This document shows, piece after piece, positions 57,439 to 64,000 of a stretch of DNA of 64,000 nucleotides. Source of the stretch: Porcincola intestinalis. Its GTDB lineage: Bacteria > Bacillota > Clostridia > Lachnospirales > Lachnospiraceae. Position 1 is the stretch's first letter; each line of letters begins with the position of its first letter. Made by a program: the position numbers and the translations under genes. Location: assembly GCF_009696445.1 (NCBI RefSeq), contig NZ_VULZ01000005.1, positions 124,001 to 188,000 on the forward strand. The letters are read 5' to 3'. The notes under the pieces were generated by a model. That model did not search any database, was not told where the DNA came from, and saw only the letters and a program-made list of their open reading frames with translations.

Positions 57439-58210
57439 GAAAATAGCAAATGCGTTCAGAAATGGGAAAGCGTTCATTCCATTTATCACTGCAGGGGATC
57501 CGGATCTTGCATCAACGGAACGATTCGTTCTTGCAATGGCAGAAGCCGGTGCGGATCTGATTGAAATCGGAATTCCATTCTCTGACCCGATCGCAGAGGG
57601 TGTCGTCATTCAGGAAGCGGATATCAGAGCCCTTCGAAGCGGAACAACCACTGAAAAAGTATTTGAGATGGTGAAAAGCCTGAGACAGAAGACAGATATC
57701 CCACTCGTTTTCATGACGTACCTGAACATTGTTTTTTACTATGGCTATGATCGGTTTTTTACCCGCTGTGCAGAGGTGGGGATCAGCGGCATAATTATTC
57801 CGGATCTGCCATATGAAGAGAAAAATGAATGTGCCGGGATCGCGGCTGAGCATCAGGTTGAGATTGTTTCTATGATTGCGCCGACTTCAAGAGAGCGTAT
57901 TCAGACAATCGCATCCGATGCGGAGGGCTTTCTGTACGTTGTCTCATCAATGGGGGTCACGGGAGTCAGGCAGAAAATCACAACGGATCTGAAGACGATT
58001 ATCGGGCAGATCCGTGAGGTCACGTCTCTTCCGGCAGCGATCGGGTTCGGAATCAGCACACCCGGGCAGGCATCAGATATGGCAGCAATTTCAGATGGCG
58101 CAATTGTAGGGTCTGCGATTGTCAGATTGGTTGCGGAATACGGGAGAGAAGCAGAAGATCCGGTGAGAGAATATGTCCGGCAGATGGCCGGAGCAGTGCA
58201 TGCACTTTGA
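57431..58210 (+). CDS. trpA: tryptophan synthase alpha chain
   Basis: 259 residues. FITAGDPD near the start and [11 protein letters not shown] supply the catalytic Glu and Asp; the following text is [10 protein letters not shown] where E. coli has ADGPTIQ. It cleaves indole-glycerol phosphate. Last gene of the operon; no clear terminator follows before the S10 promoter. Confidence 0.95.
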   Translation: MSKKIANAFRNGKAFIPFITAGDPDLASTERFVLAMAEAGADLIEIGIPFSDPIAEGVVIQEADIRALRSGTTTEKVFEMVKSLRQKTDIPLVFMTYLNIVFYYGYDRFFTRCAEVGISGIIIPDLPYEEKNECAGIAAEHQVEIVSMIAPTSRERIQTIASDAEGFLYVVSSMGVTGVRQKITTDLKTIIGQIREVTSLPAAIGFGISTPGQASDMAAISDGAIVGSAIVRLVAEYGREAEDPVREYVRQMAGAVHAL

Positions 58211-58298
58211 AAATGAAGCACGGCGAAAGAGGTGACAGGCAATCACTGATATGTTCATAATAAAATACATAATTTTTGCCGGGGCAGATAAATAAAAC

Positions 58299-58327
58299 TT
58301 GCACAAAGAAGGGTGTTCTTATATAAT
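58299..58327 (+). promoter_or_regulatory. predicted promoter of the S10 operon
   Basis: TTGCAC (58299-58304), 17 bases, then TATAAT (58322-58327). It starts a leader of about 285 nt. Confidence 0.7.
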
Positions 58328-58333
58328 TCAACT

Positions 58334-58618
58334 GTTGTGACCTTGATAGCGTTGAAGCGTGAGGTTGCTGCGGGATTCCGCAGGTTTTCCGTGGAGCGAA
58401 TGTCAAGTTTTCAGACTGACGACAAGTCACTGTACAGAGTAGGTCCGTTAATTCGGAAACAACGGGTTGTTCCCATCTGTCAGAAAGCCTGCAGAAGGCT
58501 TTTTGTCTGGCAGGAAGATGGAAACGCCCGGAAGCGTGTACAGTCACCGCTTGTCGTACTTCAAACGTAAGGACGTAGGTCCTGCAGAAAAAGTGCGAAA
58601 TAGGAGGCGACTTTTTTT
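58334..58618 (+). promoter_or_regulatory. long structured leader of the S10 operon
   Basis: The 408 bases between trpA and rpsJ hold no gene; most of it is this leader. A long hairpin pairs CTGTCAG (58477-58483) with CTGGCAG (58507-58513), with AAAGCCT/AGGCTTT inside and a T run at the inner end. A second stem TGCGG/CCGCA lies near 58370. S10-operon leaders regulated by L4 are known in proteobacteria; the clostridial equivalent is not characterised here. Confidence 0.5.
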
Positions 58619-58936
58619 ATGGCAAAACAGGTAATGCGTATCACACTCAAAGCTTATGACCATCAGCTGGTTGACCAGTCGGCCGGCAAGATCATCGAGA
58701 CTGTCAAGAAGACAGGGGCTCAGGTCAGCGGACCGGTTCCGCTTCCGACGAAGAAGGAAGTAGTAACGATCCTTCGTGCAGTCCACAAGTACAAGGACTC
58801 CAGAGAGCAGTTTGAGCAGAGAACGCACAAGAGACTGATTGATATCACCAGCCCGACACAGAAGACGGTGGATTCTCTTTCCAGACTTGAGATGCCGGCT
58901 GGCGTTTATATTGATATCAAGATGAAGAACAACTGA
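58619..58936 (+). CDS. rpsJ: ribosomal protein S10
   Basis: 105 residues. Typical motifs are [20 protein letters not shown] in part, [10 protein letters not shown] and RTHKRLIDI. It has a second role as NusE in antitermination. AGGAGG lies before the ATG. The 88-base spacer to rplC has two small hairpins, one a GAAA tetraloop (58984-58999). Confidence 0.97.
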   Translation: MAKQVMRITLKAYDHQLVDQSAGKIIETVKKTGAQVSGPVPLPTKKEVVTILRAVHKYKDSREQFEQRTHKRLIDITSPTQKTVDSLSRLEMPAGVYIDIKMKNN

Positions 58937-59024
58937 TGTTCAAATCCCGGCAGGAGATGCAAAATCAGCATCTTTCCTAGGATGATCGCGAAAGCGATCC
59001 GCTGTAGCTGACAGGAGGTAAAAC

Positions 59025-59663
59025 ATGAAGAAAGCTATCTTAGCTACAAAGGTAGGTATGACGCAGATCTTCAACGAAGACGGAAGCCTTGTTCCGGTAA
59101 CCGTTCTTCAGGCAGGACCGTGTGTCGTGACACAGATCAAGACAACCGAGAATGACGGCTATTCGGCTGTGCAGGTTGCCTTTGCGGACAAGAAGGAAAA
59201 GCTTGTCAAGAAGCCGCAGAAGGGTGCCTTCGAAAAAGCGGGTGTTGACCCGAAGAAGTACCTGAGAGAGTTCCGCTTTGAGAATGCAGACTCTTACAAT
59301 GTTAAGGATGAGATTAAGGCTGATATCTTTGCGGAGGGCGATCATGTCGACGCAACCGCAGTATCAAAGGGACATGGGTTCCAGGGTTCCATTAAGAAAT
59401 GCGGAAACCACAGAGGACCGATGAAGCACGGCTCCAAGTATCATCGCCATGCTGGTTCCAACGGCACATCGTCCGATCCGAGCCGTGTATATCCGGGTAA
59501 GGGAATGCCTGGACGCATGGGTGTTGACCAGGTCACAGTCCAGAACCTCGTTGTTGTGAAGGTCGATCCGGAGAACAAACTGATCCTTGTCAAGGGAGCG
59601 GTTCCGGGGCCGAAGAAGTCGCTCGTCACTTTGAAGGAGACGACAAAGACTGATCTGAAGTGA
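59025..59663 (+). CDS. rplC: ribosomal protein L3
   Basis: 212 residues. Family signatures are [12 protein letters not shown] near the start and [19 protein letters not shown] with GRMG. L3 shapes the peptidyl-transferase centre. AGGAGG before the ATG. Confidence 0.97.
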   Translation: MKKAILATKVGMTQIFNEDGSLVPVTVLQAGPCVVTQIKTTENDGYSAVQVAFADKKEKLVKKPQKGAFEKAGVDPKKYLREFRFENADSYNVKDEIKADIFAEGDHVDATAVSKGHGFQGSIKKCGNHRGPMKHGSKYHRHAGSNGTSSDPSRVYPGKGMPGRMGVDQVTVQNLVVVKVDPENKLILVKGAVPGPKKSLVTLKETTKTDLK

Positions 59664-59694
59664 TCAGGACCGATACAGAAAGGAGGATATCACT

Positions 59695-60315
59695 GTGGCT
59701 AACGTATCAGTTTACAATATGGAAGGCAAACAGGTCGACACCATCGAACTTTCCGATGCAGTGTTCGGCGTTGAAGTGAATGAGCATCTGGTACACCTGG
59801 CAGTCAAGCAGCAGCTTGCTGCAAACAGACAGGGTACTCAGAAAGCCAAGACCCGCTCGGAGGTGTCCGGCGGCGGAAGAAAGCCGTACAGACAGAAGGG
59901 CACGGGTCATGCAAGACAGGGTTCGACGAGAGCTCCGCAGTTCACGGGCGGCGGCGTTGTGTTCGCTCCGGTACCGCGTGATTACACCATCTCCATGAAC
60001 AAGAAGGAGAAGAGAGCTGCTCTTAAGAGCGTTCTGACCTCCCGAGTTCAGGAAAACAAGCTTTATGTGCTTGATGAGCTGAAGCTTGGGGAGATCAAGA
60101 CAAAGGATATGAAGAATGTGCTCGACAGCCTGAAGGTTGAGGGAGCACTGGTTATCCTGAACGAGAATGATCAGAATGTGATTCTTTCCGCAAGAAATCT
60201 TGCGGGCGTCAAGACCGCTCTGACAAATACCATCAACGTCTATGACATCCTGAAGTACGGCAATGTTGTCGTCACGAAGGATGCTGTCAAGAAGATTGAG
60301 GAGGTATACGCATAA
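59695..60315 (+). CDS. rplD: ribosomal protein L4
   Basis: 206 residues from a GTG at 59695. The extended loop has [24 protein letters not shown]. In proteobacteria L4 represses the S10 operon through its leader; here that role is only possible. Its stop shares one base with the rplW start. Confidence 0.96.
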   Translation: MANVSVYNMEGKQVDTIELSDAVFGVEVNEHLVHLAVKQQLAANRQGTQKAKTRSEVSGGGRKPYRQKGTGHARQGSTRAPQFTGGGVVFAPVPRDYTISMNKKEKRAALKSVLTSRVQENKLYVLDELKLGEIKTKDMKNVLDSLKVEGALVILNENDQNVILSARNLAGVKTALTNTINVYDILKYGNVVVTKDAVKKIEEVYA

Positions 60316-60620
60316 TGGCTGACATCAAATATTATGACGTAATCCTTAGACCGGTAGTAACTGAGAAGAGCATGGCTGCTATGGGAGATAAGAAGTACAC
60401 CTTCCTTGTGAATCCGGAGGCGAACAAGTCCCAGATTAAGGAAGCAGTCGAGAAGATGTTCGATGATGTAAAGGTCGCCAAGGTGAACACCTTGAACATT
60501 CAGGGGAAGAATAAGCGCCAGTCAATGGCTCAGGCATATGGCAAGACCGCCAAGACAAAGAAGGCTATTGTCACATTGACAGAGGACAGCAAGGACATCA
60601 CGATCTTCGAGGGACTCTGA
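60315..60620 (+). CDS. rplW: ribosomal protein L23
   Basis: 101 residues, normal length. It opens [18 protein letters not shown], with the conserved RP-x-x-TEKS motif. L23 lines the exit tunnel and docks trigger factor and SRP. Confidence 0.96.
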   Translation: MADIKYYDVILRPVVTEKSMAAMGDKKYTFLVNPEANKSQIKEAVEKMFDDVKVAKVNTLNIQGKNKRQSMAQAYGKTAKTKKAIVTLTEDSKDITIFEGL

Positions 60621-60698
60621 TCCTGAGGGTACCAGGAAGACTTATGCGCAGGGCCGGCGCGATAATCCGGCCTGACTGATTGAGAGGAGATTGAAGTA

Positions 60699-61541
60699 AT
60701 GGGTATTAAGACTTACAAGCCATATACACCATCCAGAAGAAACATGACCGGATCTGATAAGAGTGAGATCACAAAACAGAAGCCGGAAAAATCACTCCTG
60801 ATTTCTCTTAACAAGAACTCAGGGCGCAACAATCAGGGTAAAATTACGGTTCGTCACAGAGGCGGCGGAAACAGAAAGAAATACAGAATTGTCGACTTCA
60901 AGAGATACAAGGATGACATTCCGGCAAAGGTTATCGGAATCGAATACGATCCGAACAGAACCGCAAACATTGCGCTGATCTGCTATACGGATGGTACGAA
61001 GTCTTACATTCTTGCACCGGACGGACTGAAGGTTGGTCAGACTGTTATGAATGGTCCGAAGGCCGAGATTCGTACCGGAAACTGCCTGCCGCTTTCGATG
61101 ATCCCGGTTGGTACAATGGTCCATAATATCGAGCTGAACCCGCACCATGGCGGACAGATGGCCAGATCAGCCGGCAACGGTGCGCAGCTGATGGCAAAGG
61201 AAGGAAAGTATGTCACGCTTCGCCTTCCGTCCGGGGAGATGAGAATGGTTTCGCCGGAGTGCAGAGCCACGATCGGTATTGTCGGAAACATCGAACATAA
61301 CCTGATCAATTACGGTAAAGCGGGAAGAATCCGCCATATGGGCATCAGACCTACTGTCCGTGGATCCGTTATGAACCCGAATGACCATCCGCATGGAGGT
61401 GGAGAAGGAAAAGCACCGGTCGGACGTCCGGGTCCGTGCACGCCTTGGGGCAAGCCGGCTCTTGGTCTGAAGACCAGAAAGCACAAGAAGGCTTCCAACA
61501 AGATGATCGTGAGAAGAAGAAACGGAAAGGCAATCAGCTGA
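60699..61541 (+). CDS. rplB: ribosomal protein L2
   Basis: 280 residues. Signatures are [16 protein letters not shown] and [16 protein letters not shown]-type text (here [16 protein letters not shown]). A bulged hairpin (60649-60674, CAGG.GCCGG with CCGGCCTG) lies in the spacer before it. Confidence 0.97.
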   Translation: MGIKTYKPYTPSRRNMTGSDKSEITKQKPEKSLLISLNKNSGRNNQGKITVRHRGGGNRKKYRIVDFKRYKDDIPAKVIGIEYDPNRTANIALICYTDGTKSYILAPDGLKVGQTVMNGPKAEIRTGNCLPLSMIPVGTMVHNIELNPHHGGQMARSAGNGAQLMAKEGKYVTLRLPSGEMRMVSPECRATIGIVGNIEHNLINYGKAGRIRHMGIRPTVRGSVMNPNDHPHGGGEGKAPVGRPGPCTPWGKPALGLKTRKHKKASNKMIVRRRNGKAIS

Positions 61542-61567
61542 TTGCAGCGTGATAGAGGAGGATAAGA

Positions 61568-61846
61568 ATGGCTCGTTCACTTAAAAAAGGACCGTTTGCT
61601 GATGCAAGCCTTCTGAAGAAGGTTGATGCGATGAACGCATCCGGCGAGAAGTCAGTCATCAAGACCTGGTCCCGCCGCAGCACAATTTTCCCGTCTATGG
61701 TTGGGCTTACGATTGCCGTCCATGATGGGAGAAGACATGTGCCGGTATATATCACCGAGGACATGGTCGGACACAAGCTTGGTGAGTTTGTCGCGACCAG
61801 AACCTACAGAGGACACAAGTCGGAGAGTTCCAGCTCCGTACGGTAA
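61568..61846 (+). CDS. rpsS: ribosomal protein S19
   Basis: 92 residues: [15 protein letters not shown] at the start, then [20 protein letters not shown]. Followed by an unusually structured 125-base spacer before rplV. Confidence 0.97.
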   Translation: MARSLKKGPFADASLLKKVDAMNASGEKSVIKTWSRRSTIFPSMVGLTIAVHDGRRHVPVYITEDMVGHKLGEFVATRTYRGHKSESSSSVR

Positions 61847-61971
61847 CACTGTAAGAAAATTCATTGTCAGGCCCAGGGTAAGTTCGCCCGAGGAGGGCGC
61901 TGCGCACTGCCGGATGGGCCTGAGGGAAACCTCATAGGAAGGCAGTGTGAGTTCACGAAAGGAGTACATCT
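61846..61971 (+). promoter_or_regulatory. mutually exclusive RNA fold between rpsS and rplV
   Basis: In the 125-nt spacer, TCAGGCCCA (61867-61875) pairs with TGGGCCTGA (61915-61923), enclosing CGCCC-GAGGA-GGGCG (61885-61899). A TGAGG-GAAA-CCTCA tetraloop follows (61921-61934), sharing bases with the previous stem. GGCAGTGT (61941-61948) can pair either with CACTGCC (61905-61911) or with ACACTG at the rpsS stop (61846-61851). The second choices exclude each other, a layout expected of an RNA switch or protein site. Confidence 0.55.
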
Positions 61972-62358
61972 ATGGCTAAGGGACATAGATCTCAGGTAAA
62001 GAGAGAGAGAAACGCCAGAAGGGACGAGAGACCTTCAGCAAAGCTTTCATATGCAAGAGTTCCGGTACAGAAGGCTTGCTTCGTGCTTGACGCGATCAGA
62101 GGCAAGGATGTAAATACGGCGCTTGCGATTGTCACATACAACCCAAGATATGCATCTGAAGTGATTGCCAAGCTTCTGAAATCCGCAATCGCGAATGCCG
62201 AGAACAATAAAGGCATGTCACGTGATAACCTCTATGTGGATGAGTGCTATGCGAACAGAGGCCCGATTATGAAGAGAATCCAGCCGAGAGCTCAGGGAAG
62301 GGCATACCGCATTCTGAAGAGGATGAGCCACATCACCATCGTTCTGAACGAGAAATAA
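61972..62358 (+). CDS. rplV: ribosomal protein L22
   Basis: 128 residues. It opens [43 protein letters not shown], read in parts, and has the beta-hairpin end [15 protein letters not shown] that lines the exit tunnel. The start follows AAAGGAG after the structured spacer. Confidence 0.96.
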   Translation: MAKGHRSQVKRERNARRDERPSAKLSYARVPVQKACFVLDAIRGKDVNTALAIVTYNPRYASEVIAKLLKSAIANAENNKGMSRDNLYVDECYANRGPIMKRIQPRAQGRAYRILKRMSHITIVLNEK

Positions 62359-62368
62359 GGAGGATATC

Positions 62369-63022
62369 ATGGGACAGAAAGTGAACCCGCATGGAATGAG
62401 AGTCGGCGTTATCGATGGCTGGAATTCAAACTGGTACGCTGACAAGAAGAGCTTTTCTGAAAACCTGAAGGAAGACAACACAATCCGTACCTTCCTGAAA
62501 AAGAAACTGTATTCCGCAGGGATTTCAAGAATTGAGATTGAACGTGCTTCTGACCGTGTCAAGATTTCTATTTATACGGCTAAGCCAGGAATCCTGATTG
62601 GAAAGCAGGGTGCAGAGATCGAGAAGACAAAGGCAGAAGTTGCAAAGCTGACTGATAAGAAGGTTGTCCTTGATATCAAGGAAGTCAAGAAACCGGATCT
62701 CGATGCCCAGCTTGTTGCTGAAAACATTGCTCAGCAGCTTGAGAACCGTATTTCCTACAGACGCGCAATGAAGGGCGCTATGGGAAGAACCATGAAGTTT
62801 GGTGCCAAGGGAATCAAGACCGCAATTGCAGGCCGTCTCAATGGCGCAGAGATCGCCCGCAAGGAGTTCTATTCCGATGGAACCATCCCGCTTCAGACGC
62901 TCCGTGCCGATATCGACTATGGTTTTGCAGAGGCACATACAACTTACGGGAAGCTTGGCGTAAAGGTTTGGATCTACAAAGGCGAGGTACTTCCGTCTAA
63001 GAGAGAAGGGAGCGATAAATAA
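62369..63022 (+). CDS. rpsC: ribosomal protein S3
   Basis: 217 residues. [17 protein letters not shown] at the start and the KH-domain [17 protein letters not shown]. It is at the mRNA entry. Stop shares one base with the rplP start. Confidence 0.97.
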   Translation: MGQKVNPHGMRVGVIDGWNSNWYADKKSFSENLKEDNTIRTFLKKKLYSAGISRIEIERASDRVKISIYTAKPGILIGKQGAEIEKTKAEVAKLTDKKVVLDIKEVKKPDLDAQLVAENIAQQLENRISYRRAMKGAMGRTMKFGAKGIKTAIAGRLNGAEIARKEFYSDGTIPLQTLRADIDYGFAEAHTTYGKLGVKVWIYKGEVLPSKREGSDK

Positions 63023-63459
63023 TGTTAATGCCGAAGAGAGTAAAGCATCGTAAACAGTTCCGTGGTTCTATGGCTGGAAAGTGCAACAGGGGAACGACGG
63101 TTACCTACGGTGAATATGGACTGGTTGCAACAGAACCCTGCTGGATCAATTCCATCCAGATTGAGGCAGCTCGTGTCGCTATGACCCGTTATATCAAGCG
63201 TGGCGGAAAAGTATGGATCAAGATTTTCCCTGACAAGCCTGTTACTGCAAAGCCGGCAGAGACACGAATGGGTTCCGGAAAGGGAACGGCTGAGTACTGG
63301 GTTGCAGTTGTCAAGCCTGGACGTGTCCTGTTTGAGATGGGCGAGGTATCTGAGGAAGTAGCTAGAGAGGCGCTGCGCCTTGCAATGCATAAGTTACCCT
63401 GCAAGTGCAAGATCATTACGCGCGAAGGAATCAAAGGCGGTGATAACAGTGAAGAGTAA
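63022..63459 (+). CDS. rplP: ribosomal protein L16
   Basis: 145 residues: [17 protein letters not shown] at the start, with [35 protein letters not shown], read in parts, near tRNA contact sites. Overlaps rpmC by eleven bases. Confidence 0.96.
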   Translation: MLMPKRVKHRKQFRGSMAGKCNRGTTVTYGEYGLVATEPCWINSIQIEAARVAMTRYIKRGGKVWIKIFPDKPVTAKPAETRMGSGKGTAEYWVAVVKPGRVLFEMGEVSEEVAREALRLAMHKLPCKCKIITREGIKGGDNSEE

Positions 63460-63652
63460 AAAGTATGTAGAGGAGCTGCGCGGCAAGACAGCTCAGGAGC
63501 TTAACGAGGAACTTGTAGCTGCTAAGAAGGAACTGTTCAACCTGAGATTCCAGAACGCTACAAACCAGCTGGACAACACAAGCAGGATCAAAGAAGTACG
63601 CAAGAACATTGCCAGAATCCAGACGGTTCTTGCTTCCGGAAGCGCACAGTAA
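63449..63652 (+). CDS. rpmC: ribosomal protein L29
   Basis: 67 residues from a GTG at 63449, which matches the normal L29 length; the longer frame from 63380 overlaps rplP and lacks homology. [19 protein letters not shown] is the family core. Confidence 0.95.
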   Translation: MKSKKYVEELRGKTAQELNEELVAAKKELFNLRFQNATNQLDNTSRIKEVRKNIARIQTVLASGSAQ

Positions 63653-63675
63653 CTGTGCATTGAAAGGAGATATCC

Positions 63676-63933
63676 GTGGAAGAGAGAAATCTTAGAAAGA
63701 CCCGTACAGGCCACGTCGTCAGCAATAAGATGGATAAGACGATCGTTGTTGCGGTTGAGGACCATGTAAAGCATCCTCTGTATAAAAAGATTGTCAAGAG
63801 AACTTACAAACTGAAGGCTCATGATGAAAACAACGAGGCTAATATCGGAGATACCGTCCGTGTCATGGAGACCAGACCGCTGTCCAAGGATAAGAGATGG
63901 AGACTCGTCAAGATCATTGAGAGAGCGAAATAA
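63676..63933 (+). CDS. rpsQ: ribosomal protein S17
   Basis: 85 residues from a GTG at 63676 behind [26 protein letters not shown] and [18 protein letters not shown] are typical. Confidence 0.96.
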   Translation: MEERNLRKTRTGHVVSNKMDKTIVVAVEDHVKHPLYKKIVKRTYKLKAHDENNEANIGDTVRVMETRPLSKDKRWRLVKIIERAK

Positions 63934-63950
63934 TCAGGAGGATTCGTGGA

Positions 63951-64000
63951 ATGGTACAGCAGGAAACTAGACTGAAGGTTGCGGACAATACCGGAGCCAA
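63951..64000 (+). CDS. rplN: ribosomal protein L14, first 16 codons, cut by window end
   Basis: The frame reads MVQQETRLKVADNTGA before the window stops, the standard opening of L14, and AGGAGG lies 10 bases upstream. Gene order (rpsQ then rplN) agrees. Confidence 0.93.
   Translation, partial: MVQQETRLKVADNTGA

Noticed and set aside
58313-58570. 85-residue frame in the S10 leader
   Set aside because: It begins at the -10 box itself, has no ribosome site, and runs through predicted hairpins.

Overview
The window reads as a chromosomal segment of a Gram-positive, anaerobe-type Firmicute, most likely a Lachnospiraceae-like member of the Clostridia. G+C is about half by eye. The clues are a type III glutamine synthetase, the LL-diaminopimelate aminotransferase route to lysine/meso-DAP, the gene order rho-rpmE-DUF1385-prmC-prfA, zinc-ribbon L31 and L33, a T-box leader on the trp operon, a VanZ-like protein, and a NusG with a lysine-rich insert. 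The taxon is inferred from gene content, not from rRNA. Almost everything lies on the + strand; only one CBS-domain membrane protein is on the - strand.

Layout: (1) 1-3.2 kb: end of a YesM-type histidine kinase, an AraC-type response regulator and a XylF-like sugar-binding lipoprotein. (2) 3.2-7.8 kb: glnN with a hairpin-bearing leader, a truncated sigma-70-like protein and a CdaR/PucR-type regulator. (3) 7.8-16.5 kb: CorC/HlyC-type protein (-), then rho, rpmE, a YqhQ-like protein, prmC, prfA and glmM. (4) 16.5-24.8 kb: a DUF2156 protein coupled to an aminotransferase, hisC, a COG2426 membrane protein, a methyltransferase, dapF, dapL and a deacetylase-like lipoprotein. (5) 24.8-27.4 kb: rpmG-secE-nusG-rplK-rplA. 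(6) 27.4-35.6 kb: a carbohydrate locus wedged between rplA and rplJ, with a binding protein, two permeases, a fused nucleotidyltransferase/sugar-1-kinase and an AraC regulator, then DUF523 and an esterase. (7) 35.6-50.7 kb: rplJ-rplL, rpoB-rpoC, a VanZ-like protein, rpsL-rpsG-fusA-tuf. (8) 50.8-58.2 kb: tRNA-Ala(CGC) and a complete trpEGDCFBA operon behind a T-box leader. (9) 58.2-64 kb: the S10 operon from rpsJ into rplN, cut by the window end.

The core is transcription/translation machinery in its usual order, interrupted at three points: carbohydrate genes between rplA and rplJ, vanZ between rpoC and rpsL, and tRNA-Ala plus trp between tuf and rpsJ. Each block starts with a recognisable sigma-A-type promoter, and several end in clear intrinsic terminators. 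Ribosomal-protein transcripts carry structured leaders that are candidate autoregulatory sites (L10, L11/L1, S12-S7, L22, S10).

The most interesting items are the fused NTP-transferase/NahK-like kinase in a transporter operon, the sigma-like protein lacking region 4, a mutually exclusive RNA fold between rpsS and rplV, the paired leaders of rplK and rplA, and an apparent insertion in EF-Tu. No CRISPR array, insertion sequence, prophage or rRNA gene was seen.
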